A stretch of 64,000 nt of DNA from Amorphoplanes friuliensis DSM 7358 (GCF_000494755.1 NC_022657.1:5246001-5310000); one strand, 5' to 3'; positions 1-10,155 are shown, counted from the stretch's first letter. The notes: a model not told the origin generated them from the sequence alone. Numbers and translations are program-made.

Positions 1-651
1 CAGCAGGGCGGCGTACGTGAGGACCGGCGCGGCGAGACCGGGAAGGATCTCGCGGCGGGCGACCCGCAGGGGGCCGGCGCCGGAGAGCCGGGCCGCGGCG
101 ACGTAGTCACGGGTCCGCAGCGACAGGGTCTCGCCCCGGGTGATGCGAGCCGTGCCGCCCCAGCCCAGGACCGCGATGACCACGGCGAGCAGGGCCGGCC
201 GCGGCCACGACGGCGGCACGATGGCCAGCAGGGCGATCGCGAGGACCAGGCTCGGGAAGGCCAGCACCAGGTCGACGACCCGGCTCAGCACGGCGTCGAG
301 GTGACGTCCGCCGAGCCCGGCCGCGACACCCACGCCGACACCGATGAGCACCTGCAGCACGGTCGCCGACACGGCCACACCGAGGGACACACGGGCGCCG
401 TGAACGACGCGGGCGAACAGGTCGCGGCCGGTGCCCGGCTCGACGCCGAGCCAGTGGTCGGCACTGACCCCGGAGAAGGAGCCGAGCGGGACACCGCCGC
501 GGGCGGAGTCGAGCAGGTCGTTGTGGAAGGTCGTCGCGTCCTGGCCCTCCCACGCGGTGAGCAGCGGCGCAGCCACCGCCACGGTCACCATGACCAGGGC
601 GATGGCCGCACCCACGGTGAACCCGCGGTCGTGCAGGACGCGGACCGTCAC
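1..651 (-). CDS. ABC transporter permease, DppC/OppC type (C-terminus cut by window edge)
   Basis: Inner-membrane permease of a peptide/nickel-type ABC importer. Reading the minus strand from GTG at 651 gives 217 open codons to the window edge. There is one N-terminal membrane span (about residues 14-32), then the OppC-like stretch HWLGVEPGTGRDLFARVVHG, three hydrophobic segments, and the ATPase-contact EAA region (YVAAARLSGAGPLRVARREILP). The GTG overlaps the stop of the upstream binding-protein gene (GTGA), so translation is probably coupled. A dppB partner is not visible and would lie beyond the window. The substrate is not determinable from the permease. Confidence 0.9.
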   Translation of the reverse strand, partial: MTVRVLHDRGFTVGAAIALVMVTVAVAAPLLTAWEGQDATTFHNDLLDSARGGVPLGSFSGVSADHWLGVEPGTGRDLFARVVHGARVSLGVAVSATVLQVLIGVGVGVAAGLGGRHLDAVLSRVVDLVLAFPSLVLAIALLAIVPPSWPRPALLAVVIAVLGWGGTARITRGETLSLRTRDYVAAARLSGAGPLRVARREILPGLAAPVLTYAALL

Positions 652-2327
652 TTGACGGAGACCCGCGCCAGGTCGTACGTGCCGCGCCAGCCGTCCGGCA
701 CCGCGTTCCTGACGTTCTTGCCGTACAGGTAGACGTCCTTCTCGTGGGTGAGCGGGACGACCAGGGCGAGCTCGCCGAGCTTGGCGTCGAGCGCACCCCA
801 GCGCTTCGCGGCCGCGGCGGGGTCGGTCAGGGCGTTGATCGCGTCGATCTCGGTGTTGACCGCCGGGTCGTCGTACTGCGCGAGGTTGAAGTTGCCACCG
901 CCGGTGATGATCTGGCGCCCGTCGAAGATCGGGATCAGGAACGGACCACCGGACGGCCAGTCGGCGCCCCAGCTCTGCAGCGACAGACCCGGCTGGGTGG
1001 ACGGTTTGCCGGTGACGTCGCGGTAGGTCGCGCTGTCGATCGCGGTCAGCGTCACCGTGACACCGGCCTGCTTGAACGCGTCCTGCACGGCGGCGGCGAC
1101 CTTCGGGCCGAGACCGTTGGCGTCGTCGTTCTCGTGGGCCAGCTCGATGCTCAGCGGACCACCCAGCAGCTCCTTGGCCTTGGCCGGATCGCCGGTCTCC
1201 CCGGCCGGGAAGAAGTCGTACGGCTGGTGCCCGAGCGCCGCCTGCGGGGGCAGGAACGTGGTCGAGGGTCCCGCGACCGCGCTGCCACCGAGGGCGTTGA
1301 CGACGGAGGTGCGATTGATCGCGTACGAGAGGGCCTGCCTGATCTCGAGGTCGTCGAAGGGCTTCTTTTTGGTGTTGAAGGCCAGGTAGATCGTCGACGG
1401 GAACTCGCCGCGGGCCACACGTTTGTCCAGCTCGGAGCCCGTGCCGAGCTGGGCGAGCTGCTCGGGGCCGACCACCGCATCGGTGGTGACGGCGTTCGCG
1501 TCCGCACCGGCGCCGGTGGTGATCCGCTGGTTGATGACCGCGGCGTCCAGCCCGGCGGTTACGTCGATCTTGTCGGGGCAGGCGTACCGCAGGGTGTCGG
1601 TCTCGCGCTTCCAGTGCGGATTGCGGACGAGCTGCAGGGTCTTCTTCTTCTCGTACGACGCCACCATGTACGGCCCGCTGGAGAGCGGGTGGTTCTCGTA
1701 GTCGGCGCCCTTGTCCTTGGCCTTGGGCACCGGCGCGAACTGGGTGGCCGTGGCCAGGAACGGGAAGTCACCCTCGGGCTTGCGCAGCTTGAAGACGATC
1801 GTCCTGTCGTCCGGCGTCTCGATGGATTTCAGACCGTCCGGCTGCTTGTACGGCCCCTGGTAATCGGCCGCATCGACCAGCCAGTCCCGCAGGTACGGCG
1901 CCCCGCCGGGCAGCTCGGGTGCGAAGGACCGCTCGATGCCGTACTTCACGTCGGCGGCGGTGATCGGCGTCCCGTCCTCGAAGAAGATGCCGTCCCGCAG
2001 GTGGTAGGTCCACGTCTTGGCACCGTCGGACGGCGTACCGAGGTCGGTGGCGAGGTCCGGGGCGGGCTTGGTGCCGGCCTCGCCCGGCAGGCGGTTGCGG
2101 GTGGTCAGCGTGCGGAAGAGCAGCGACGGGATGTTGCCGCCGCCGGAGGTGTAGAGCCGCGCCGGGTCGAGATGGGTGATGCCACCCTGGTTGAGCACCG
2201 AGAGTGTGCCGCCCTGGCAGGTGGCCGGGTCGAAGGCCGCCGAGGACGACCCCTGGTCACTCTGACAAGCGGCGAGAGCACCGGCCAGCAGCGTCGCCGT
2301 GAGCGTGACAGGCAGGGTTCTGCGCAT
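648..2327 (-). CDS. Family 5 extracellular solute-binding lipoprotein (DppA/OppA/GsiB type)
   Basis: Binding protein that captures peptides or similar solutes outside the cell for the permease encoded next. It has 559 residues. The start is ATG at 2327 with GAAGGA just upstream, followed by a lipoprotein signal ending LLAGALAAC (Cys21). The family 5 architecture is visible: LDPARLYTS near the N-terminus, TWTYHLRDGIFFEDGTPITA around residues 120-140, and the LSYAINR region near 365. Several members of this family import glutathione or sulfur-containing peptides. The 21-bp inverted repeat 43-63 bp upstream matches those before the sulfonate operon and the redoxin, so a sulfur-related substrate is a reasonable inference but unproven. 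Confidence 0.9.
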   Translation of the reverse strand: MRRTLPVTLTATLLAGALAACQSDQGSSSAAFDPATCQGGTLSVLNQGGITHLDPARLYTSGGGNIPSLLFRTLTTRNRLPGEAGTKPAPDLATDLGTPSDGAKTWTYHLRDGIFFEDGTPITAADVKYGIERSFAPELPGGAPYLRDWLVDAADYQGPYKQPDGLKSIETPDDRTIVFKLRKPEGDFPFLATATQFAPVPKAKDKGADYENHPLSSGPYMVASYEKKKTLQLVRNPHWKRETDTLRYACPDKIDVTAGLDAAVINQRITTGAGADANAVTTDAVVGPEQLAQLGTGSELDKRVARGEFPSTIYLAFNTKKKPFDDLEIRQALSYAINRTSVVNALGGSAVAGPSTTFLPPQAALGHQPYDFFPAGETGDPAKAKELLGGPLSIELAHENDDANGLGPKVAAAVQDAFKQAGVTVTLTAIDSATYRDVTGKPSTQPGLSLQSWGADWPSGGPFLIPIFDGRQIITGGGNFNLAQYDDPAVNTEIDAINALTDPAAAAKRWGALDAKLGELALVVPLTHEKDVYLYGKNVRNAVPDGWRGTYDLARVSVK

Positions 2328-2369
2328 GAATGTCCTTCGGTGGGCGGTATCCGGCTCGGAAGCACACCT

Positions 2370-2390
2370 TACCGATGTATCCGGTAGGCA
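2370..2390. promoter_or_regulatory. 21-bp inverted repeat, site 3 of the TGCCTA-N9-TMGGWA family
   Basis: On the minus strand the site reads TGCCTA, nine bases, TCGGTA. It also contains a second overlapping symmetry, TACCG-N7-CGGTA (2370-2386). It sits in the divergent space between dppA (start 2327) and the egtA-like gene (start 2451), so it could control both. The same half-site layout and spacing occur at 33640-33660 and 37998-38018. Confidence 0.6.
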
Positions 2391-2450
2391 ATGCAAGCCC
2401 GTCGATGTCAAATGTCGTCCGGCCCACAATTCCTATCGTGTGAGTAGGAT

Positions 2451-3545
2451 GTGTGCGTGATCTCGCTGACCGAGCCGGCCGCGGAGCGCCTCGTCGCCGA
2501 CCATGCGTTCGCGCCCGGGCTGCCGGGCTTCGTCGGGCTCGCCGTCGACCTGCTGCTGGACCAGCCGGGTCTGCCGCCTCCCGTGGCCGGCTCGCTGCGG
2601 CACCGCCCTCGCCTGCGGCACGGCTTCCTCACCTCACGGTCGGAACGTGTCCTCGTGGTCAGCGGGCCGCCGTCACCCGGCCTCGAGTCGAGCGCCGCCC
2701 GGATGACCGAGGACCTCCCGCTCGCCCTGCGGGTGATCAGCGGGCACCAGCTCGCCGTGCTGCAGGAGGCCACCGACGTGGTAGACCCGTCCGCGGCCGG
2801 CACCGCCACCTTCGCCACGGCGAGCGCGGGCCTCCGGGTCGGCCTCGAGGCGGGACTCGACGCCGCGGGCCCGTACGGCCTGGCCCGGCGCTGGCACCTG
2901 GCCAACGCCGTCGCACCCGTGCTGGCCGCGGCGTTCGCCAACTCCCCGCTGCGGCTGGGGCGGCCCACCGGCTGGCGCAGCGTCCGCCAGGCCCTGCGTC
3001 GCGACCTGACACCCGCACCCGCCGACGCCGATCCGCGTGCGACCTGGACAGCCCTGGTCATGGACTCCCCCGTCCTGGGCGGACCGGCCCGCACCTTCCG
3101 CGAGTGGGCGCAGTCCGGACCCGGTGACCGGCCCACCATCACCGACCTGACCCGGCACCTCGCTACGGTGCGCCCGCCCGTCGCCGCACGGCGGTACCTG
3201 GAGATCGACGTCGCCGACCGCCAGCCCGGCGCCGGCTGGCGGGTGCCGCTCGCGGTCACCGCTGCGCTGCTGGACGACCCGTACGCCGCCGCCGAAGCCG
3301 AGTGCGCGACCCGTGCCCTGACCGGCACACCACGACTGTGGGAGCGGGCGGCGCGTGACGGGCTGACCGATCCGGCGCTCGGGGCGGCTGCCCGGGAGTG
3401 TTTTGTGGCCGCGTACGGTGCGCTGGCCCGGCAGGGTGTCTCCCGCGACCTGCGTGATGCGGTCGCGGACTTCCTCGAACGCTACGTGCTGCGCGGCCGA
3501 TGTCCCGCCGACGACGTGCTGGACCGGGCCACCGCACGTCCCTGA
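2451..3545 (+). CDS. Diverged EgtA-like glutamate-cysteine ligase homologue
   Basis: Homologue of EgtA, the enzyme that makes gamma-glutamylcysteine for ergothioneine. The C-terminal two thirds follow the actinobacterial family closely: RWHLANAVAPVLAAAFANSP, GRPTGWRSVRQALR, DPRATWTALVMDSPVL, RRYLEIDVADRQPG, VPLAVTAALLDDP. It has 364 residues against about 430 for the family, and the N-terminal third is short. The usual VGVELEW segment is VGLAVDLLL, and the usual GGQVELS strand is SERVLVVSGP, so acidic residues expected to bind metal and ATP are missing. It may be catalytically dead or retasked. No egtB/C/D lies nearby. GTG at 2457 is an alternative start. It diverges from dppA across the shared 21-bp repeat. 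Confidence 0.7.
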   Translation: MCVISLTEPAAERLVADHAFAPGLPGFVGLAVDLLLDQPGLPPPVAGSLRHRPRLRHGFLTSRSERVLVVSGPPSPGLESSAARMTEDLPLALRVISGHQLAVLQEATDVVDPSAAGTATFATASAGLRVGLEAGLDAAGPYGLARRWHLANAVAPVLAAAFANSPLRLGRPTGWRSVRQALRRDLTPAPADADPRATWTALVMDSPVLGGPARTFREWAQSGPGDRPTITDLTRHLATVRPPVAARRYLEIDVADRQPGAGWRVPLAVTAALLDDPYAAAEAECATRALTGTPRLWERAARDGLTDPALGAAARECFVAAYGALARQGVSRDLRDAVADFLERYVLRGRCPADDVLDRATARP

Positions 3546-3583
3546 AGGATTGACGACCGGCCTCCGGGGAACGCGCTGCGCTC

Positions 3584-3984
3584 ATGGCACCTTGGAGTCG
3601 TGGGGCGGCGGAGCGGGCGATCAACCGTGAGATGCCCGGGGTCCGGGCCGACCTCGCACGGCTGATCCGCATCCCGGGCATCGCCTTCGACGGCTTCGAC
3701 CACACGCACGTCGAACGGTCCGCCGCGGCCGTCGCCGAGCTCGCCGCGGCTGCGGACTGCAGACCGACATCGTCCGCGCGGGTGGGCAACCGTCGGTCCT
3801 CGGGCACCGGCCCGCACCACCCGGCGCGCACGGGCCGTACGAGGGCCTGCACCTGGCCGAGTTCACCCGGACCTGCCTCGCCGAGGCACTTCTTCTCATC
3901 GGGCTGGGCGTTCAGGGGTCCGCCGGCGGGGTACCCAGCCCGGATGCCGATCACGGATCCGCTCACGCCGGTGGAGGCCGGTGA
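3584..3984 (+). pseudogene. M20 dipeptidase remnant with internal deletion and frameshift
   Basis: Codons from 3584 give a typical M20 dipeptidase N-terminus (REMPGVRADLARLIRIPGIAFDGFD, HVERSAAAVAEL). The frame then shifts near 3755 and continues as TDIVRAGGQPSVLGHRPAPPGA. It jumps directly into the family's C-terminal sequence HGPYEGLHLAEFTRTCLAEALLL. Everything between, including metal ligands and the dimerisation domain (about 330 residues), is gone. The shifted frame runs past the native stop to 3984 and overlaps the start of the next gene. Confidence 0.75.
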
Positions 3985-4906
3985 GCTGGACTCGCTGGGC
4001 GCCGGCGGCTCCTGGACGGTCTTCGGCCGGCAGCTGCGGGTCACCAATCTCGACAAGGTGCTCTTCCCGGGCCGCGACGACCGCCCGCCGGTCACCAAGC
4101 GCGACTTCCTGCGCTACACCGCCCGGATCGCACCGACCCTGACGCCCTATCTGGCCGGGCGCCCGCTGAACCTGCACCGGTACCCGAACGGCGCGCAGAC
4201 CAAGGGGTTCTGGCACAAGGAGCTGCCCGCTCACGCGCCCGCCTGGTTGTCACGCTGGGACAATCCCGAGGCGGATCCGGGCGAGACACGGACCTACCTG
4301 GTGGCCGACGAGCCGGCCGCCCTGGTCTGGGCGGCGAACTTCGGGGCGCTGGAGTGGCACCCGTGGACCTCCCGCGCGGAGGCTCCGCACCGGCCGACGT
4401 ACGCCCTGGTCGACCTGGATCCCGGTCCCGCCACCGGGTGGGAGGACGTGCTGACCCTGGCCCGGCTGCACCGTACGGCGTTCGAGCACCTCGGGGTCAC
4501 CGCCCGGGCCAAGGTCACCGGGCGCCGCGGCATCCAGATCTGGGTGCCCATCGTCAACGGCCCGGGTTTCGAGGAGACCAGGGCCTGGGTCCAGGAGCTG
4601 TCGCGGACGGTCGGTGCGGTCGTACCGGAACTCGTGAGCTGGAAGTGGCAGAAGAGTGACCGGGGCGGTCTGGCCCGGCTGGACTACACGCAGAACGCGA
4701 TCAACCGGACGCTGGTCGCGCCCTACAGCCCCCGCCCGGCGCCGGGCGCACCGGTGTCCGCCCCGATCGGCTGGGACGAGCTGGACGATTCCGCCCTGCG
4801 CCCGGACGGGTTCACGATCGACGACGTCCTGGAGCGCCTGGCGGAACGCGGTGACCTGTTCCACGCCGTCCTGGACCGTCCGCAGGTCCTGCCACCCCTC
4901 ACCTGA
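3944..4906 (+). CDS. LigD polymerase-domain protein (non-homologous end-joining polymerase/primase)
   Basis: Stand-alone archaeo-eukaryotic primase-type polymerase of the LigD PolDom family. It adds nucleotides or ribonucleotides at double-strand break ends together with Ku and a ligase. It has 320 residues from ATG 3944. Visible motifs are NLDKVLFPG (near 33), the RPLNLHRYPNG strand, TKGFWHKELP, LEWHPW, the catalytic pair in ALVDLDPGP (about residues 154-160), KVTGRRGIQIWVPI, and DYTQNAINRTLVAPYSPR. No ku or ligD ligase gene is in the window. The gene starts inside the tail of a dipeptidase remnant and converges with another, overlapping it by 8 bp. Confidence 0.88.
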   Translation: MPITDPLTPVEAGELDSLGAGGSWTVFGRQLRVTNLDKVLFPGRDDRPPVTKRDFLRYTARIAPTLTPYLAGRPLNLHRYPNGAQTKGFWHKELPAHAPAWLSRWDNPEADPGETRTYLVADEPAALVWAANFGALEWHPWTSRAEAPHRPTYALVDLDPGPATGWEDVLTLARLHRTAFEHLGVTARAKVTGRRGIQIWVPIVNGPGFEETRAWVQELSRTVGAVVPELVSWKWQKSDRGGLARLDYTQNAINRTLVAPYSPRPAPGAPVSAPIGWDELDDSALRPDGFTIDDVLERLAERGDLFHAVLDRPQVLPPLT

Positions 4907-6004
4907 GCGCGTCCGGCCGTGACCACAGTGCAGCCAGGGTCGCGGCCCCCTTGACCAGCATGTCCACGGACACGCGTTCGTCGCTGTCGTGCCAGCGGTC
5001 CTCGGGCAGGCCGACGCCGAAGAACAGGACCGGGGCGTCGAGGACCCGGTTGAGGAGTTCGGCCGGGCCGCCGCCGGCGTTACCCATCCGGCCCGGCGCC
5101 TGCCCGAAACCTTCCCGCATCGCCGCCTCCAGCGCCTTCAGCGCCGGCAGGTCGCCCGGAGTCCGGTACGGCTCCTGCCCCGTCTCCTCGGCGACGGTCA
5201 GGTCGTACTCGACGGTGTCCGGGAGATTGTCGGTCACCCAGCGCCGCAGCTGATCGGCGACGCCGGCGACCCGCTGGCCGGAAACGGTCCGGATGTTCAC
5301 GGACGCGTTCGCCACCGCGGGGATCGCCGAGCGGGAGATGCCGACGGGATCACCGGCGATCAGGCTGATGATCTCGGCGGCGGGGCGTTCCCAGAGGCGC
5401 TCGAGCACGCTGTAGCCGGCCTCGCCGGCCACGCTGCGGGTCTCCGAGCGGTCGAGCCAGTCCTGATCGCTGAACGGCAGGTCAGCCAGCTCGGCGCGGC
5501 GGCTCTCGGAGGGCTCCTCCACCTCGTCGTAGAAGCCGGGCAGCGTGATCCGGCCCTTGTCGTCGTGCAGCCGGCCGAGCAGGCGGGCCAGCTCCACGGC
5601 GGCGTTCGGTGCGGGTCCGGACGCCGCACCGCTGTGCACGTCGCGATGGGGGCCGTAGACCGTCAGGTCGGCCATGACCATGCCCCGGACGCTGGTGCAG
5701 ACGGCCGGATGATCGGCCCGCCAGGTCAGGGTGTCGGAGAAGACCACCAGGTCGGCGCCGAGCCGGTCGCGGTGCTCGGTGAGCAGACTCTCCAGCCGTG
5801 CCGAACCCGACTCCTCCTCGCCCTCGACCAGGACTTTGAGGTGAGGGCGCGCAACTCCGCCGCCAGCCAGTTCGCCGACCGGATCAGATCGGGAGCGTGC
5901 TCGGGCAGGCCCGCGACCGAGCGGATCCGCAGCCAGCCGACAAGCTGCTCGACCATCGCGTCGCGGTGCACGGAAAGGAAGTCCTGGATGTCGCCGTTCA
6001 CCAT
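4899..6004 (-). pseudogene. M20 dipeptidase with internal deletion of the active-site region
   Basis: The N-terminus starts at ATG 6004 (MVNGDIQDFLSVHRDAMVEQ) and runs to ANWLAAELRA near codon 57. The frame then breaks at about 5845, and the protein resumes in the next frame as KVLVEGEEESG, then FSDTLTWRADHPAV, SRSAIPAVANASVNIRT and GNAGGGPAELLN to a normal end. The lost piece is the roughly 100 residues that carry the HxD and GRGxxDDKG metal-binding motifs. GTG/ATG starts near 5747 could still give a 282-residue C-terminal fragment, but without the active site. An intact relative would be near 450 residues. Confidence 0.8.
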
Positions 6005-6056
6005 GGCCCGGGCGGGTACCCGCGTCCGGCCACGACTAACGCCGGAGGATCGGGGC

Positions 6057-6530
6057 ATGCGGCACTTCGTGTCCGAGAAACTCCCCACTCTCGCCGGCCT
6101 GGACGACCTCACCGACCTCGTCACCAAGTCCGCGGAGGAAGACCAGCTCTTCGTCCGGTGGTCCGCCGGCCCCGACGCCGATCTGCGACGGGACGGGACC
6201 AGCCGTGACTCGCTCACCGGCGTACCGCTGCCCGGACTGTCGGCCAACCCGCTGGCCGTCGAACCGTGGTGGGGTGACCGCTCCCCGCGCCTCTGGGTCG
6301 CCCGGCGCCTGTACGACTACCGCCACCTGCGGTACCTCCGCGGGCCCGAGGTCCGGCCGTGGGTGCTCGTGGGTGAGCAGTGCGGTCGCGGCCCGGACAA
6401 CGAGCCACTGGTCCGGGTACGCCGGCCGGTCGCGTGGATCGCCGAGGCCGCCCTGATCGAGGGAGAGCAGTTGATCGAGGCCCAGCACTCGGCCGAATGC
6501 GGACCGCTGGACCGGCGGAGTGCCCGATGA
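6057..6530 (+). CDS. DUF6098-like protein
   Basis: 157-residue cytoplasmic protein from ATG 6057. It carries the run LPTLAGLDDLTDLVTKSAEE, then LFVRWSAGPDADLRRD, GLSANPLAVEPWW and WVLVGEQCGRGPDNEPLVR. This pattern matches my memory of the actinobacterial DUF6098 family, which has no assigned function. It has no signal peptide or membrane span. Its stop overlaps the start of the GAF-ANTAR gene (ATGA), suggesting the two are translated together. Confidence 0.65.
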   Translation: MRHFVSEKLPTLAGLDDLTDLVTKSAEEDQLFVRWSAGPDADLRRDGTSRDSLTGVPLPGLSANPLAVEPWWGDRSPRLWVARRLYDYRHLRYLRGPEVRPWVLVGEQCGRGPDNEPLVRVRRPVAWIAEAALIEGEQLIEAQHSAECGPLDRRSAR

Positions 6531-7234
6531 CGGCGGCACACGGCGCGCTGACCGCCGCCATGATCGCGGTGGCCGGGACCCCCGAGCGTTCGCCGGACCT
6601 GGACGGCCGCCTGCTGACCATCGCCAAACTCACCGCGGACCGCGTCGGCGCCGCCCGGTACGCCTCGATCACCGCCCTGCTCGGCGGTCACCACACGACC
6701 GTGGCCGTGAGCGACGAGCTGATCCGGGCGGTAGACGAAGCTCAGTACGCGGACGACGCCGGCCCGTGCCTCGAGTCTCTGAGCCGGGGCACCCCGATCG
6801 GTGTGCCCGCCATCGACACCATGGTGCAGTGGCCGAAGTTCCACGAGATGGCCCCGCGAATGGGCCTGGTCGCCTCGGTGTCGGTACCGCTGTTCGCGGG
6901 GCGGGGCGAGCCGATCGCCGTGCTCAACATCTACGGCACCGACCACGCGGCGATGGCACCCCTGATCGCCGGGATCTGGGCGGTGCACGGGGATCCGGCC
7001 CGGACGACGCTCGACGAGGCGCTCGCCGGGCTGGACGACGGCGGCCGTGAGCTGGTGTCCGGGTACGCGGAGGCGCTCGCGGTCCGCGCCACCATCCGGC
7101 TCGCCATCGAGCTCATCCGCTCCGAGAACCACTGCGGGCCGGAGGACGCGTACCTGAGCCTGTGCATCCGGGCCGCCGGGACCGGCAGCACCCTGGCCGA
7201 GACCGCGGCCGACCTGATCGGCCGCGGTCCCTGA
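6527..7234 (+). CDS. GAF-ANTAR domain protein (transcription antitermination regulator)
   Basis: 235-residue regulator. Residues about 20-145 form a GAF-like sensor (LLTIAKLTADRVGAARYASI, DDAGPCLESLSRGTPI, ASVSVPLFAGRGEPIAVLNIYG). The C-terminal 60 residues resemble an ANTAR three-helix RNA-binding domain (ALAVRATIRLAIELIRSENHCGPEDAYLSLCIRA). ANTAR proteins bind paired hexanucleotide-loop hairpins in nascent RNA and suppress termination. ATGA overlap with the preceding gene. Its RNA target is not evident here. Confidence 0.8.
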   Translation: MTAAHGALTAAMIAVAGTPERSPDLDGRLLTIAKLTADRVGAARYASITALLGGHHTTVAVSDELIRAVDEAQYADDAGPCLESLSRGTPIGVPAIDTMVQWPKFHEMAPRMGLVASVSVPLFAGRGEPIAVLNIYGTDHAAMAPLIAGIWAVHGDPARTTLDEALAGLDDGGRELVSGYAEALAVRATIRLAIELIRSENHCGPEDAYLSLCIRAAGTGSTLAETAADLIGRGP

Positions 7235-7236
7235 CC

Positions 7237-7261
7237 GGCCTGCCGGTGTCACCGGCAGGCC
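7237..7261. terminator. Inverted repeat between convergent genes
   Basis: A perfect 11-bp stem, GGCCTGCCGGT with its complement, closes a 3-nt loop between the end of the GAF-ANTAR gene and the end of the convergent Zn-peptidase gene, whose last codons it covers. There is no U tract. It probably acts as a bidirectional transcript end or RNA-stabilising hairpin. Confidence 0.5.
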
Positions 7262-8568
7262 GGCAGACCCTCCAGCACACCGTCGCGGTACGCGGCGATG
7301 CGGTCGAAGGCGCTGGTGCCGGTCTGGTCACCGGCGCGCCCGAAGGCCAGCAGCGCCGCGACGGCCTCGTCGAGGTCGCCGGGAGACAGGGTGAGGCCCT
7401 CACCCGGCCGGGTGGTGAGCAGGTCGTTGGACCACGAACCGGCCAGGCAGTCGACGGCCAGCTGGCCCGCCCGGTCGGTCGTGCTCGCACCCCGGCGGTG
7501 CTGTGCGGCCCGCGCGAACAGGTCACCGAGCAGCATGCCGATCGCGTTGTCGCCGATCCGCCGGTAGAGGTCCGGCCCGAGCCGGGCGTTGTCGAAGGCC
7601 ACGAAGTCACCCTCGGGGCAGTAGAACGCCGACCCGCCGGCCGAGGCGTCCGGCGCGTCGCACTGCGGTGGCAGCACGGCGAACGGCTCGACCCGGAGCG
7701 TCGGCCACGGTGACCCGGCCAGCCCGGGATAGGTCCGCGACCAGTAGTCCTGCGCATCCTCGGAGAGGGCGCTCACCGCGTCGGCGTACGGCAGATCTCC
7801 TCCGCTGGCGGCGTCCTCCCGGGTCGTGAACGGCACCTCGGTGACCGGGAGGTTGTCGGCCCGGTAGGCGGCGCACGTCGCGGCGCCCTTCTCGACGCCG
7901 TCCTGCAGGGCCCGGATCCGGTCGAAGGCGTTGCCGTGCGCCTCCGGTGCCTGGGCGGAGGTACCCGGCTGGTCGCGGAGCAGCAGCAGTCCGGCCACGG
8001 TGCTGTCGAGCTGGGGCGCGGTGACGTCCCGGAACGCCGTGGAGCGCCCGGCCAGGACGTCGGCGGTCCAGGCGCCGGCAAAACAGTCGGCCTGCTGTTC
8101 CAGCACGACCGTGGGCGCGTCGCTCAGGCCCAGGCGGTTCTGGACCGCGTGACCGTACTCGTGGGCAATCACCACCCCGACCAGCAACGGCCCGAAGTCC
8201 TGTTGCAGCTGCGGGATGAGCACCTCGGCGTCCCACGCGATGAAGTCCCCGGCGGGACAGTAGAACGCGTTCGGCTGGTACTCGCCGGGCTGATCACCGC
8301 ACGCCGGCGGCGGATCCGACCGGGTGTAGGGGTGGTGTCCGCCCTGGATGGGCCGGAAGGCCGCACCGTCACTCAGCGCCGGGTAGGAGGCGGTCCAGAA
8401 ACGTTCGACGTCGTCGAGCGCGGCGGTGACCACGTCCCCGCGCGGGACGCTGCCCGAGGACGGCGTCCCGCTCGTGACGGGTCCGGACTCGAGCACCGGT
8501 ACGCAGCCCGCCACGGTGGCGAGCAGCACGACGGCGCAGAGTCCTCGGGGGATCCGGAGAGCGCGCAC
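7249..8568 (-). CDS. Neutral zinc metallopeptidase lipoprotein with a duplicated inactive domain
   Basis: 439-residue exported lipoprotein (lipobox ending VAGC, Cys22). The first half is a YpfJ-like neutral zinc peptidase with VVIAHEYGHAVQNR (His136, Glu137, His140) and EQQADCFAGAW (Glu157), the usual third ligand. The second half, from about residue 265, repeats the layout (YWSRTYPG, FYCPEGDFVAFDN, AVDCLAGSWSNDLL) but where HExxH should stand it has IGMLLGDLFARA, so it cannot bind zinc the same way. It probably acts at the cell surface, with the second copy binding substrate or regulating. Confidence 0.85.
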   Translation of the reverse strand: MRALRIPRGLCAVVLLATVAGCVPVLESGPVTSGTPSSGSVPRGDVVTAALDDVERFWTASYPALSDGAAFRPIQGGHHPYTRSDPPPACGDQPGEYQPNAFYCPAGDFIAWDAEVLIPQLQQDFGPLLVGVVIAHEYGHAVQNRLGLSDAPTVVLEQQADCFAGAWTADVLAGRSTAFRDVTAPQLDSTVAGLLLLRDQPGTSAQAPEAHGNAFDRIRALQDGVEKGAATCAAYRADNLPVTEVPFTTREDAASGGDLPYADAVSALSEDAQDYWSRTYPGLAGSPWPTLRVEPFAVLPPQCDAPDASAGGSAFYCPEGDFVAFDNARLGPDLYRRIGDNAIGMLLGDLFARAAQHRRGASTTDRAGQLAVDCLAGSWSNDLLTTRPGEGLTLSPGDLDEAVAALLAFGRAGDQTGTSAFDRIAAYRDGVLEGLPACR

Positions 8569-8579
8569 GGGGGCCGCGC

Positions 8580-8768
8580 TCAGGAGTTGTCGGACGCGGT
8601 GTGCCCGGACGGCCCGTACGGCGAGACCTGTCCCTCGGGGACGGGCCGATCACCGGTGCGGTCGTGACTCCCGCCCGGCGCCGAGGTCGGGTCGGCGTCC
8701 TCGGTGCGCTGCTTGGTGGTCGGGGACTCGTCACTGCGCCGGATCTCCGGCTGCTGCGGGTTGGTCAT
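8580..8768 (-). CDS. Small hydrophilic protein, unknown function
   Basis: 62 residues, starting MTNPQQPEIRRSDESPTTK, rich in Ser, Pro, Asp and Thr, without Cys or hydrophobic segments, so probably disordered. A clear AGGAGG ribosome binding site precedes ATG 8768. It lies just upstream of the peptidase gene on the same strand, 11 bp away, and may share its transcript. I do not recognise the family. Confidence 0.6.
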   Translation of the reverse strand: MTNPQQPEIRRSDESPTTKQRTEDADPTSAPGGSHDRTGDRPVPEGQVSPYGPSGHTASDNS

Positions 8769-8841
8769 GGCTGCCTCCTGCCGTGGTGTCGCCCGCTGGT
8801 GCGGGCGACGGGCGCGTACCCGGGCAGCGGGTAGATATGCG

Positions 8842-10020
<1,179 letters not shown>

Positions 10021-10155
10021 GACCGGAACCCTACGAGATCTTCTCCCGATGTCATTCGTTAGCGGTACGTGTTGCCCGCCGGACGGTGGAGATCGGGATA
10101 ATCGGAAGGACCTTCAGCAGCGAGGGGATCCTGACCCGTCATTTCTGGAGTCCCC

